Positions 35,765-47,618 of a DNA stretch of 64,000 nt are shown piece by piece. The DNA is from Solicoccozyma terricola (Eukaryota; Basidiomycota; Tremellomycetes; Filobasidiales; Piskurozymaceae): positions 54,276 through 118,275 of the forward strand of contig BCLD01000012.1 in NCBI GenBank assembly GCA_001600875.1, given 5' to 3'. Under the pieces are notes generated by a model. It did no database searches, was not told the DNA's origin, and saw only the letters and a list, made by a program, of their open reading frames with translations. Each line of letters begins with the position of its first letter. The first letter of the stretch is position 1. Made by a program: the position numbers and the translations under genes.

Positions 35765-37544
35765 ATGTCCGGACGCCACCCAGTCTCATTCCGCAACACG
35801 ATATTGAATGGTGAGTGAATCCCTCCCAGATTCAAAGTTAGCGCTTGTAGCTCAACAAATATGCCCACCCCTCCTCTCACAGCTTACAATGTAACAGAAC
35901 GTAGGTCATTTCTCAAGGTTTAACGCGCTACATATTTCTTCTTTTCATTCTGAATGTCGAGCCTTGCCGTAGTGAACAAGCTCGCCTTCGAGCAATTTCG
36001 GCAAGACGTCAATTGGGAAGAGGATTTGCCGAAGTCAGTTAACATGATGATTCATTGGAACTTGCATTATCTTCTGGAGGATGGAGAGAAACCCCCTTGT
36101 GATTATGTAACCAAAAGCGAAATCAAGACTTTGGCAAACGAACTGGAAAATAGATGCCCTGAGAGCGCAAGGCATTCCTGTCCTGTAAAGTCCCAAGTTG
36201 ACGAGGCGGAGGAGCGTTGGAAGCAGCAATTTGCAGAAAACCCGACAGATCTGCACCTAGAACTTGGTATCGATGATTCCCGGCGAACTTTTGGTGAGGG
36301 GGGTAAGTAAAATGCACTGGGGCGAGCCACCAAACCAAAAGGGAAAAAAAAAAAAAAAAAAAAGCACAAAGCAAAAAACGCTGATCGTTTTCGCTCGTTT
36401 ACTGTGGCAGTGTACGCTTGTCCGACGTTTATCTGTCTCCAAAATGCGATAGGTAGAGATTTCGAGGCGGAGCTTCCGCGTGAGTACAAGTAGTGTCGCG
36501 GATGCGTTCATTCCCTCACTCTCTCTGTCCATGGACTTGTTATCAGTGCGACACCGCTATAATATACACGCCATGCACAGGTCAGTGGCCCACCACGCTT
36601 CTCCCAAGGATTGCGAAGCTGATAAAGCCGGGGTAGGTTGTATAGAAAAAAAAAAAAAAAAAAAAAACTAGCTCACAAGAGGCGGTACGCTAATCAGCAG
36701 TTTCGTCTTCACCACAGTGGCTTCCAGATTATAGGGAGGAAGGGGAAACGAGTTCGCTCGGTGCTGCATCGATCACTTCCGAGAGCGATACAAGCACTAT
36801 TACGGCTGGGGTTACCGGTTCAGTTGCAACTAGCCAAAACGATTCAAACTCCGTCGAGTTAGAGTCTCAGGTTTCACAGCCTTCAGAACCCGCGTCTACA
36901 AAACCTAAGCTTTCGAAAACTCAGAAAAGGAGAGAAGGGGGGAAAAAAACGAAGGAAAGAAGGCGAGCGGCGGCGGCGGCGGCGGCGGAGGCGGCAAACA
37001 GCAGTCAGGCTGACAATGGGCAAGAAATGGCATTGTCCATTGAAGAGCGGACAGAAGAACCCTCGTTGCCCCCGTCAGAAGCTTCCGACCACCATCCCTT
37101 GCCAACCCAACCCGGATCAATTGTGCCGAGTGAATCTGCTGACCCAACTGAATCAACGGATCTCGGAAGTCGTGAGTATGGCGGGTCCAGTGGTTCCATT
37201 TGAGTACCTCGAGAGAGGTGCTAATGCTTCCCACCGATGCGGTGTCCACAGGTTACTCAACGAGTGAAATGTCCAGTTTCTCGTAAGGGCGAAAACTTTG
37301 CTTCTCACGATGACTGAGAGAATATCACTAATGGTCATTTCGAATCCATTAGAACGTCCATACCACCCAAATACACACGGTTGGATAAAGCTCAGTGAGT
37401 AAAATATCGTCTCTCCTCTATGAGATGGTAGCTCATTCCGAAGGGAGTTGCAGAACATGCGGTGGGACGACTTTTTACGGCGAGGAGGCTCTTGACAACG
37501 CAAAAGCTGGTCACAACGTATGGGACCGATCAGATGGGACATGA
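35765..37544 (+). CDS. Unrecognised acidic/Ser-rich multi-exon protein
   Basis: Not recognised. Start MSGRHPVSFRNTILN (35765) in CACACACC-ATG context, then AYNVTE, then an exon with LNKLAFEQFRQDVNWEE and a Cys-containing helical part ending GIDDSRRTFGEGG. Small exons follow near 36462 and 36550. A large exon (about 36719-37171) reads WLPDYREEGETSS, a Ser/Thr/Glu-rich stretch, a basic KTQKRREGGKK segment, seven Ala in a row, and a Pro/Ser-rich end. The final exons give SIPPKYTRLDKAQTCGGTTFYGEE and stop at 37544. The splice between the two tiny exons and the big one is not settled. Two introns carry A-runs of about 20. It may be lineage-specific. Confidence 0.5.
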
Positions 37545-37879
37545 TTTGACATGATTGGGTGGCGCTTATTAGCTCTGAATTCCTTCCGGCAATGAGCACC
37601 TTGGGTGTTCGACTACTGTGTCGGTAGCAGAGTTGGAGCGGTTCCATTTGTATTCAATATCGAATCTTTCTAAGTTCCAGTTTCCGCGACTGTACCCGTT
37701 TCCGTGTCGCCCCTCGCAGGGATTCGCCACCCGTGCCCAGCGAATGACGTCATCTTGAGTCAGGCGACGATAATCGTGGGGGAAGGGAGGGATAGCCGGT
37801 ATGTTGTCCCGTAGCAACATACATCACAAACACCTAGTCTCTGCCACCCACCTGCCTGCCACCCGCCTGCCACCACACC
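37545..37879. promoter_or_regulatory. Upstream region of acyl-CoA synthetase
   Basis: 335 bp between the unknown gene and LACS. It ends in a Cys/Pro-neutral, C-rich leader (CACCACACCATGG) with good start context. No TATA box is obvious. Confidence 0.4.
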
Positions 37880-40800
37880 ATGGTCTTCTTCTCCAAGAAA
37901 GCATCATATCCCGTCCCATCCGATCCAACCGTCCGTCGTTCTTACCTATCCAAAGACCTCGTAACTTCACCCGATGATGCGATTCAGACCGTCGCTGATG
38001 TGTTGCCGTATTGTGTGAGTCTGGGTGGTTTGGTGGGGATGTCTTGGTCGCTGACTCTCTGTCATTCTCTCCGACTCTCTGCTCCTCTCTCCGACTCTCT
38101 GATCCTCTCTCCAACTTTCTGCTCCTCTCTCCGACTCTCTGTTCTTCTCTCCGACTCTTCACGCAACCCTCCTTTAACACCCAACCCAACCATCCCCTTT
38201 CACCCACACCCCCTAGGCCAAGATGTACGGCGACAAAACGGCATGCATGACTCGATCCGTCGTTAAGGTCGTCGAAGAGAAGAAACAGGTTGCTAAGAAG
38301 GGAGGGAGGGAAGGGGAGATGGAGGAGAAGGTGTGGAAGTAGTGAGTAGCGGCGAACGCAGAGAGGGCCAGTGTAGCGAGCGACGCCTCAGCGGAGCGGA
38401 GAGTGACGTCTCTCGCGAGCGATACTCTTTTTCTTCCTTCTGCCTGAGCGTAGAGAGAAGAGTATCATCAATCTCTACGCGTAGCGAAGAATATTGTGCC
38501 GCACAAGTAGGGCGTACTCTCTTCCTTTTCTTTTCTCAGCCTACCGAGTCCATCTATCTCCCAAACCTCTACTAACCACCTCTCCACCCCTCCACCCACC
38601 CACTCAGCTTCACCTTATCCGAACCCAAATCCCACACATACAACGAGATGTACGCCTCTGTCCGATCCATCTCCTCTGGTCTTCGACATCTCGGACTTGG
38701 GAAATCCACTACGGGAAAGGATGTACCGGATGAGGATGAGGATGGGAGAGAACGAGCGGCTGTGTATGCGGAAACTAGGTGGGTTGCTTTGGCGTCGCGT
38801 AGTGAAGGAATGCAAGCTGATGATATATGTACATGTAGTCTGAATTGGCAGCTCATGAGTCATAGTGCGTGAAACGTCCTTGAAAAACAGGCGTACCGTC
38901 ACTCATCACCTCTGCATCATCCAGGTCTCGCTCGAATGGGTCATCCATTGACCACAGCCTACACTACCCTCGGTGCAGAAGGTGAGTCATCGTCTTCTCC
39001 GCACCATTTCCCGATCTCACCTCCACCTCCAACCGCCAACCACCCATCCAGGTCTCCAACACTCCCTCGCTGAACCATCCGTTCGACTCGTATTCACCAA
39101 CTCCAACCTCCTCCCGATGCTACTCGATGTACTACCTGATTGTCCCACTGTCCGATGGGTGGTTTTCGATGGGGAGAAGGATGCGGATCAGGTGAGCATG
39201 TAGTGATCCTCTTTGGATTTCGGGGATCGCTGAGGCCCCCATTGTCCCCCTCCAGTCCGTCGTGAACAAGCTCAATACCTTGCTCAAGGAACGTCACGAA
39301 TCCGGTCGCGCGATCGGTCTCGAGGAAGTGACCAAGTTGGGATCTGACAATCCGATCGAGGATGACGGTTTTGGTCCAAGGGCCAAGCGGTCGGATTTGT
39401 ATTGCATCATGGTGGGTGGAATAAGATGGACTCGTTGGGGAATTCGATTAACCGTCTCGTCGCTTTAGTATACCTCTGGGTCGACTGGCAAACCAAAGGG
39501 TGTCGTGATTTCACATGACAACATCGTCTGCTCTCGTGAGTTTGTCGATGCCACGGATGAGCCTTTTTCCCGGGCGACTGACCTGGCCAAAACACCCCCC
39601 CCCCCCCCCCCCCCCCCAACAGTCGCCGGTACAAAGACCCTCCTGCTCCGTGAATTCCTCCCATCCGACATCTTCTGCGCTTTTCTCCCTCTCGCTCATA
39701 TCCTCGAGCTCCTCGTCGAGATGACCTTTTACCTCTGTGGTGTGCCGGTCGCATACGGAACCACCAAGACGTTGACCAACGAGAGCGTAAGGAACTGTGA
39801 AGGTGATCTCGTGGCGTACAAGCCGACGATCATTGTCGGTGTTCCCGCGATTTGGGAGTTGATTCGGTGAGTACATCGGGAGCAGCTGTCGTTGTATAAG
39901 CACGATACTGAAGGTTCCCTCTCATACAGCAAGGGAATCGTCAAGAAGATCAACGAGTCGCCAGCGGTCGTAAAGTCGGTCTTTCACCTCGCTTACACTA
40001 TGAAGAGGAATCTGCCATTAGTCGGTGGTATTCTCGATCGAGCAGTGTTTGCAAAGGTGCGTGGGGAATAGGGTGCAAGTCCGTGGCGTAATCTGACAGT
40101 CGCTCAACAACCAGATCAAACAAGCAACCGGTGGTAGACTGCGGCTGGCTATGAATGGAGGTAGGCTTAAGTCTCGAACAAGCGTCGCCCCCCGGGGTCC
40201 TGATCGAAAAAATGTCCATAGGTGCCGCCCTCAGCAAGGGCACTCAGGAGTTCCTCAACACGACCCTCGTCACCATGCTTCAGGGTTACGGATGTACCGA
40301 GACATGCGGCATGACCGCCATCCTCAACCCGGCCTTCTATCAGGTTAGTGGCACGTTTGTACGCCGATCCTGCCATACTGAGAAGGCATTCTCCCAGACT
40401 CAATCCGTCGGCGTCATCGTTCCCAGCGTCGAAGTCAAGCTCAAGGATTACCCGGACGCGGGTTACTTTTCCAGCAACAACCCGCCTCAAGGAGAGATCT
40501 GGTTGCGTGGAGGAAGTGTGACAAAGGGGTGCGTTTCGGATTCTGCCCGACAAGGCGCGGACGACTGAACGTTCATCTCACAGCTACTACAAACGCGACG
40601 AACTCAACAAGGAGGCGTTCGAGGATGGATGGTTCAAGACCGGAGATATTGGGCAGTTTGCCGCCGATGGAACGCTGTCAATCATTGATAGGATCAAGAA
40701 TTTGGTCAAGCTGAGGTCTGGTGAGTGGATGAGATGTCCTCTCCGGGGTTTGAACGACTGTTGACTCTCTCCGCTCCCAGGCGAGTACCTGGCGCTGGAG

Positions 40801-41314
40801 AAATGCGAATCCTCGTACGGCTCATGCGATATCGTTGGCAGTATCTGCGTCTACGCCAACTCGGAAATGGATCGTCCAATCGCCATCGTTCTCCCGGTGA
40901 GTGGCAGGTCGGTATCTATCTTCGCTGTTATACGACCCGCTGAACATTCCCCCTCTTCCATAGCACGAAGGCAATCTTCGCAATCACCTCAAAGCCGCGG
41001 GGATCGACTCGACGGCTGAGCTTCACGAACTCGTCAAACAGGACAAAGTCCGTGATATCGTCTTCAAGGAGCTTCTCGAGAGTGGGAAACATGGTGGGCT
41101 CAAGGGCAGTGAGATGCTGCAGGCTGTGGTTCTGGACGATGGACCTTGGACCTCTGATAACGGGTGTCTGACGGCTGCGCAAAAGCTCAATCGAAATGTT
41201 GTGCGGAAGAAGTACGACAAGGAGATCAAGGTGGGTAGTGATGGGCTTCAACGTTCCGAAGGGGTCCTGGCTAACTACAATTGTTCCACATAGGCCGTTT
41301 GCGGGAACAGCTGA
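37880..41314 (+). CDS. FAA: Long-chain fatty acyl-CoA synthetase
   Basis: Activates long-chain fatty acids with ATP and CoA for lipid synthesis or beta-oxidation, at ER/lipid-droplet/peroxisome membranes. About 690 residues in around fourteen exons. Signatures: YTSGSTGKPKGVVISHDN (ATP/AMP P-loop), ILELLVEMTFYLCGVPVAYG, VGVPAIWELIRKG (linker motif), LQGYGCTETCG (adenine-binding), DGWFKTGDIG and DRIKNLVKLRSGEYLALE (fatty-acyl signature of Faa-type enzymes). The N-terminus MVFFSKKASYPVPSD and an early ARMGHPLTTAYTTLGAEG block fit yeast Faa1/Faa4-like proteins. Two introns are unusual: the first holds a tandem repeat, the third a GCG-rich insert, and one ends in 23 consecutive C. I name only the family, not the paralogue. 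Confidence 0.95.
38055..38160. repeat. Intronic tandem repeat (about 24-bp pyrimidine-rich unit)
   Basis: First intron of the acyl-CoA synthetase gene. About five imperfect copies of a unit like CTCTCTCCGACTCTCTG with TCCT spacers run head to tail up to the branch region. It makes this intron about 200 nt, three times the usual size here. Confidence 0.7.
38343..38547. repeat. GCG-rich insert in an acyl-CoA synthetase intron
   Basis: Intron after the KVWKY exon. It contains repeated GCGAACG, GCGAGCGA and GCGGAGCGGAG words and short inverted arms (AGAGAAGAGTAT / ATACTCTTTTTCT-like). The same vocabulary fills the 839-bp intron at 59361-60199. Confidence 0.5.
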
Positions 41315-42032
41315 TCGGGACGGGGATGCGGGGATGTAGTCTACCTCCCACGCGCGGTGATTTCTTCGAGCGTCATTTGGTGTTATATGGGATGTTTATT
41401 ATCTATTCCTTATTTGACGAGGTGGCTTGACTGTAAATACTTGCATGTTTTCGTTGCGGTGGGTGTGGCACGCGGTGCTGTCTCACGGTGGCCTCGCACC
41501 TTCCCTTGTCTAGCTGTAGACCGATGACACAGACACACACCCCGCGCTGCCTCAGACCCTGCCTGTTCAACTTAATGACGCCAGGTTTATGTCCTTCTGT
41601 GCCCGTCAGCTCGGGCTGCATTTGCCCCCTGTTCCATTACTGTCGACTGCTACGGCTTGAATCCTGCCATTCAGTTGTAAATAGAATTCCCGAGGTTTAG
41701 TGCAAAACGCACGTTCTTTGTGTGGCAAAATCAAGTTCATTCAACGGTACCGAGGTGGTCTTGAGGCACGGCAGGCTGCTGGCTGCTGCCTGCTGGCGAC
41801 CCGGCTCGACAGGAATTTGAAAGACTGACCGAGGGTATAGATCTCTCGGGGTCCTCCAGTGCTCATTCTTGGTTGACCTCCACCCACCCTCGAATGCCAC
41901 ACACGTTTGGTAGCCATCCATTCACGCGGTCGTATGCAAGGTGAAAATGGAGAAAACGACAGCCTGGGTATATAGGGTAGGTGTCGTCCCTCAGGCTGGC
42001 TTCGCCTCCATGCCACCATCCCTCGTTCAAAA
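41315..42032. promoter_or_regulatory. Intergenic region upstream of purple acid phosphatase
   Basis: About 720 bp. A TATA-like box (GTATATAGGG) lies near 41969, 60-65 bp before the phosphatase ATG. The first 400 bp hold the LACS 3' UTR. No other gene seen. Confidence 0.5.
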
Positions 42033-43839
42033 ATGATCTCCACCTCCACCTTCCGATTCGTGGCCTTGGTTTCCCTGGCCACGGCTGTACTTGCTGTCAA
42101 GGACAACGGTGGGCACGCTCCTTCCAAGTATAGGGTTGCCTACCACGGATGCGATGGTATGGCCGTGTCATGGTCCACTCCCAAACAGCTCGAGAACCCT
42201 CAGGTCAAGTACGGTACCAGTCCTGACAAGCTCGACCAAACTGCAAAGTCGTCAGTCAGCACTACATACCCCACTTCGTCCATGTACGCCAACCACGTCA
42301 TCTTGAGCGGTCTTCAACCCGATACTACATACTACTATCAAGTTAGCAACGGAGGTAAGAGCAAGCGTGATAAGAAGGGACAGAACACCCAAGCAATGTC
42401 CTTTAAGACTTGCAAGCCAGCTGGTGACATGACGCCTTATTCGGTGGGCGTTGTCGTCGATTTGGGGACCATGGGCCCGCTTGGATTGTCCACCAGCGTC
42501 GGAAAAGGAGCGGCAAATCCCCTTGCACCCGGAGAAGTCAACACTATTCAACGTCTGATCAAGCAGCTTGACGATTTCGAGTTTGTGGCCCACCCAGGAG
42601 ATATCGCGTACGCCGATTACTGGTTCAAGGAGGAGTACCAGGGTTATATCAGTGGGACCGTCGCCGATGTGGCTACAAAATACGAAGCCATCAACGAGGC
42701 ATTTTTCGATGAGATGACTCCGATCTCTTCGACCAAGGCATACATGATGGGGGTTGGTAATCACGAGAACAACTGCATCAATGGTGGGTGGGGACGAGAA
42801 GCCTCGTGGAGATCTTGCAACCCGACTGAAAACCCGCGTTCTGACATCCTTCAGGTGGTTACAAGAATGAGACCGAAGCGATTTGCCCTCAAGGCTTGAC
42901 GAATTTCACTGGCTACAAAAACCATTGGAATATGCCAAGTGCAGTGTCAGGAGGCAATGGCAACTTTTGGTATTCATTCGAGTACGGTATGGTGAGTTTG
43001 ACAGGCTGAAGATATAACAAGTCTCGTTGCGACAGGCTCAAGATATAATGGCTCATGTCTTCCACTCGCAGACTCACTACCTCATGTTCAATACCGAATC
43101 CGACCTTGGAAATGGGCTGATAGGTGCAGATGAGGATGGCGGTGCAGAGGGTTTTACCGGTACGACTATGCAGGGAAGCTACCCGAACGAACAAATCGAT
43201 TTCATCAAGAGGGACCTCGCATCGGTTGATCGTTCCAAGACACCTTGGGTCGTAGCCATGGGACACAGGCCTTGGTGGGTCTAGAGTGAGGTGGAATGGT
43301 GATGTTATCCCGCTAAACTCTCGTTCGAATCCAGGTACACTGCAGCCGACGACAGCGATCGTTTCTTTACCGGACAAGCCGCCTTTGAGAACCTTTTCAT
43401 CCAGTATGGCGTCGACTTGGTCATGCATGGGCATGTGCATAACTGCCATCGTGCTGCACCCATCGCAAACAACGTCACAGACCCGAACGAGTTGAATAAC
43501 CCGAGGTGATTGACGATTTAGTGTTCGATGATGGAAGGTTTCGATCTGACGCGGCGAAAACACAGTGCACCGTGGTGGATTGTCAATGGAGCTGCTGGAC
43601 ATTATGATGGAATCGACAATCTAGTCCTGCCGTTACCATCCTACACACGCTTTGCAAATGACACCCTCTACTCCTACTCGAAGCTTACGTTTCACAATTC
43701 CTCTCATCGTGAGTGCCAAACGTTGTTTTCACGTAAAACACCACCTGATGCTCGACGCCTGTCAACAGTGACCCACGAGTTCATCTCATCCGCGACAAAC
43801 GAGGTCATTGATTCCGCGACCCTCTACAAAAAACACTAA
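42033..43839 (+). CDS. Secreted purple acid phosphatase
   Basis: Metallophosphatase releasing phosphate from organic esters, probably exported for phosphate scavenging. Signal peptide in residues 1-21 ([13 protein letters not shown]). A fibronectin-like N-terminal domain ([26 protein letters not shown]) precedes the calcineurin-like domain. All five metal motifs are visible: [25 protein letters not shown] and [10 protein letters not shown]. Introns lie after [23 protein letters not shown] and NSSH. The end is [10 protein letters not shown] at 43839. Several N-glycosylation sequons (NETE, NFTG, NNVT) fit secretion. Fragments very like its 5' start, its last exons and its 3' UTR recur at 51.9-52.1 kb. 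Confidence 0.94.
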
Positions 43840-45549
43840 AGTCGCAGTCGGGGGAAATGGGATTAGGAGAGTGTCAGAGTATAATAGGATAAAATATGGC
43901 TGCGAGTGGATATATATATGATGCGCATCAATCAACGCTAGCGATGTTAAATGCCAGTCTAATTTGGAAACCTCCAAACGAAGCGTTCGATGATTCCTGG
44001 CAAGCGTCTTGAGTGGCATATTTGCATGTAACATGTGGAAACGCAGGTGCCAGGATTGTGGGATTTGCGCTCAACACTTATTGCGGTTTTGGGTGCAGCG
44101 GTTTACAACAAGGATGTCCTAAAGACATGGATAGATTGACATAGGTACAGGGTATCTATCCTAAAGTTTTCAGCCCTCATTGCGCTCTCTTGTGACCTAT
44201 ATACGAGTCGAAAATCCCCTTTTTGGTCTCTTATGAAAATACAAGGACTTTACTGAGAACGTCAACTTTACCTAATCGCTATAACCATGATATTTCATCG
44301 CCATGTGCAGGTCTGTAGGGGAGATCGCTTCCATTTTCAGTTGCGGGTGGCGGTGGCGATACGGTCGTACCTGACGCGTCTGGTGTTCCATCAAGCTCTC
44401 CGCGGTTCCATTGTAGCCCAGACCTACGGGAAATGAGGGGGAACGACGGATAGCGACACCGCGCGGTGGATAACGAATAGAGGGTGTGGTCACTCACCCT
44501 TCAACAACACTGGCATGTCCTTGCTTTTCAAATGCATATCTATACCATTTCGAAACAGGATGGCAGATGGCAGATGGCAGTTGGCAGTTGGCAGTTGGGG
44601 GAGAGCAGTGAATAGCTCGAGACGGCGAGACAGCGAGATGGAGAGATGGAGAGATGGAGAGAGTCGAGCGAGTTCAAGGCGGATCGCGTTCAAGGTACGT
44701 TTCCGTTCTTTTTCCGCATTGCAAACACCAAGTACTCGTTCATGTGTTAGCGACTTCCTCTCCACCCAACATCTACACTCCTTCTCATCGGCATCCCGTC
44801 ACCGATTTCGAGTGCTTGGCAGGATTTAATTACAGGGATGAGTGCGGGATGGGTGTGCGGGATGCAGATGCTGACCGAGATGAGATGTGAAGGATGGGTG
44901 TGTGAGATGAGATTTGCGTGATGAAATGGGCAAGATCTGTGCAAGACGCAAACACAGATCTCGATGAACGAGATTGAGATGAGATTTGCAAGTTGGGAGT
45001 GCGAGATAGAACGCATGCTGAGGTGTACGAGCGAGAGTGAGATGAGTTTCGGAAAGAGCGAGATGTTTGCACAAGTCTGAGACACAATGACGGGTGTATG
45101 ATTGAACGGGATGGGGTTGCAGACTGAGATGGGGGGGGGGGGGTTCCAAATCTCACAGTCGGACACTCTCTTCACAGCGACATTCGACAGCGACATCAAA
45201 GGCGACATTCATTAGATATAAAACGGCGAGGTTGAAAAGGGTTCAAAGACTACTTGGTACGTTGATTCTTTCACCACTTCTCTCAGGACCAATCAATGAT
45301 CACTCGCATGCAACTCAGTATCATCCACTGTTCACGCTCTTTGAAATGATTGAATTCATGAGTCGGAGAAACGGTCGGGGAGTGTAACCCCACCGTTCAC
45401 CCCACCGTTTCCCCACTGACAGCAAAGGTAGTGTGAGATTCGTTCGTGTTACTTGCTACCAAGGGCTGGCCACCCTTGGTAGTATCTGATCTCCTTCCTT
45501 CGAAGTTCCCTTCTGTTCCGAGGTCCTTGCAAACAGTCCGGTCAAGCAT
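43840..45549. other. Gene-poor stretch with simple repeats
   Basis: About 1.7 kb without a convincing gene. It begins with the phosphatase 3' UTR, then holds short tandems (44562-44600, 44636-44663), a purine-rich region built from GAGATGAGATTTG-like words (44870-45060), and a run of about 14 G near 45132. Open frames here are products of the repeats. Confidence 0.5.
44562..44663. repeat. Two short tandem repeats (7-9 bp units)
   Basis: First, about five copies of CAGATGG/CAGTTGG from 44562 to 44600. Then about three copies of AGATGGAG from 44636 to 44663. Both are imperfect and lie in non-coding sequence. Confidence 0.65.
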
Positions 45550-46792
45550 GTGTGGTTGCAGACGATCACTCAGGATCCCTTCGTCAAGAGGGCCGACAAG
45601 CTTATGACCGGTACGGACTACACGCTCAGTCCCGATGAGAAGACTTTCAGCCGCTTCGTGATTCGACCAGGATCCAAGTTCAAGAAACGAGACCGTAGAA
45701 CCAAGACTGGAACGCATGTGGTTCGACCGCCACCGCCGACGCCAAGGGCCAACAGATGTAAGGATACGACCCATCTCAGGCCCGAATCCTCACCGATCCG
45801 CGGATCTCGCCCACCGATTCTTCATCCGCGGTGCTACCGGGCTACGAATCCCCGGAGCCCTCATATCAGTTAGATGACGATTCCCCAACGACGAATCCCC
45901 ATCTATCCTCTCGTCCACATCACCCCCGATGGATTCGCCGACCTGCTCGCCTGGAACACCGCTCTGAGAAGGTCTCGACGCCGATTGGTCAGCCATCCTC
46001 GCTCGCCGGACTTCGTATCTCTCTGGACCGGTTCTTCAGCGCTCTTTTCTCTTTTTCTCTTTTTCTCTTTTTTGACATCTCGCCCAGCGAGATGCCCTGT
46101 GTATATATAGCGGGAGCCTCTACCCTTCGGCGGACGGTCTTTCCCTTTCCTCACCTTGTATTAGACCAAGTCTTCGGAGTATACAACGTCTGCGCATCTC
46201 CACACCTCATCGATCGGCCCTAGGATTAGCTACCCTCTTCGGTCCTCGACACACACACACACATCTCGCTCCTCATCCTTCATTCTCCGGGCACCGACTT
46301 CTCCTCCAGCCCGAACATTCCCCGCTGTCTTCATCTCTTCGCTCGACTTAGCACTAGATCTGAATCCAACTGCGAGAGGCCCGATCATCCATCACTTGCC
46401 ATATCACATCTCCGGCCACCGATTCTTCGTAGATTCCTCGTAGCCCTGAAGATCTGGCACCTGACAACAGAGGCCTCATAATCGCAAGCATGATAGCGAT
46501 GCTCGGTCTGATGAAGCTCAAGGAAACACCCGACGAACAGTACCTGAAGGCGTACCAAGCCTATCTAGAGGAGCAGAAGCTTCCCCCGGAGAGCCTGAAA
46601 GATCTGCAGAGGTACGGACAACAGAATGCGCCCCATTCTCGAGGGTTGGATGTCATTGCGCAACTCCAACATCTCAATAATACATTTGATGCATGGGTTG
46701 GTTCGAAGAAACGAGAGGTTATATTATTCCCAGGGGTTCATCAGCGTGGAACAAAGCGTGGCTGTCGTGTGCTGATCCTATCCGATGGGTAG
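45550..46792 (+). mobile_element. Possible retroelement remnant: gag-like fragments
   Basis: Three plus-strand open frames without splice logic: 45550-45760 (TITQDPFVKRADKLMTGTDY..., ending in a basic KFKKRDRRTKT block), 45831-46223, and 46490-46792 (IAMLGLMKLKETPDEQYLKAYQAY..., helical, like the N-terminal part of a Gag). Between them, near 46108, is a good promoter-like TGTATATATAGC. The last frame ends shortly before the LTR-like block at 46959. No reverse transcriptase or integrase motif is present. The assignment to a retrotransposon is a guess based on layout; it could be a degraded host gene. Confidence 0.3.
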
Positions 46793-46958
46793 TACCCCTG
46801 GTCGACAATGTCGACCTAAGTAACTCTCATCGGATCGGCTCTGACTAATATGCGTGGTCCTGCGAATGTTGGTTTCAGACCTTGCCTTGATACGCCGGCG
46901 ATATAATAGACTAGTGTTGGAGTAGAGCGACTTGGATAGCTAGTCCGATGGAGTCGAC

Positions 46959-47329
46959 TGTAATGGTCGAACGNGAGAATAGAGNTATAGGTATAGATAG
47001 CTATGTCTCGCTGATTACAGGGTGAAAAGAGAAAGAGAGGGAACAAACAGCCTCAAGAACGGTCGCTTTATATATGGCTTTGGAGACAAGGGAAAGTGGC
47101 NAAAAGGNAGTCGATATGGTCGGGCGATGCCAGGGCGTTATTGACGATGTGGGAATCACTAGGTGGGGTTGCAGGTCCGGCATCCCCGCATCGTCAATGC
47201 CGCGTCGGCATTGCAGGTCTGGCATTGACGGTCCGGCATTACCGGGTTGGTAATGCCAAATGAGGTTCGAGCTGCGCGACTAGGTTCGAGCTGCGCCGTC
47301 TTGGTCGGGAATCCCCTTGATTCGTTACA
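46959..47329 (-). mobile_element. Solo LTR-like block bounded by TGTAA...TTACA
   Basis: 371 bp. It starts TGTAATGG and ends CGTTACA, an inverted terminal pair of the kind that bounds LTRs. Read on the minus strand it has a TATATAAAG box (near 47068-47076) followed by a pyrimidine-rich leader, as an LTR promoter would. It holds dense dyads: 47195-47213 (CAATGCCG-ACG-CGGCATTG on the minus strand) and 47235-47257 (GGCATTACC...GGTAATGCC), plus a direct repeat of AGGTTCGAGCTGCGC at about 47263 and 47282. Four ambiguous bases (46974, 46985, 47101, 47108) suggest collapsed or polymorphic copies. No matching 5-bp target duplication is seen, so it may be one end of a rearranged element. Confidence 0.5.
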
Positions 47330-47618
47330 GTGGCGCAAAGCGTGTAAGGCTCTGACTGACTGTCAAATGTTAACATACTACCCAATGTCGAGCAATCTGT
47401 GTTTCTAGAAAGACCAATCCCGCCGTCCGTATGTTCCTGGCTCGCTCGAGGCACAAGCGTCCCAGTAGTAGAATAGATCACTATGTATACCACACATCAT
47501 TCATGCTCTAAACAATAACTTATTTGTTGACATCGCTTATGCCACTCGCACCCACCACCAGTCCACCATCGCTCCCGAGCCCCTGTTTACCGTCAGTCCC
47601 AAAGGGAGGGAGGAGCGA

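Noticed and set aside
38055..38160. CRISPR-like array of short repeats
   Set aside because: Eukaryotic intron; unit is a continuous tandem with no unique spacers.
44830..45208. Minus-strand Ser/His-rich frames of 107-153 codons
   Set aside because: Generated by GAGATGAGATT-type repeats; no splice structure.
47331..47360. TGGCGC just after the LTR-like block as a primer-binding site
   Set aside because: Only six bases fit a tRNA-type site, and the TATA box points to the opposite orientation.
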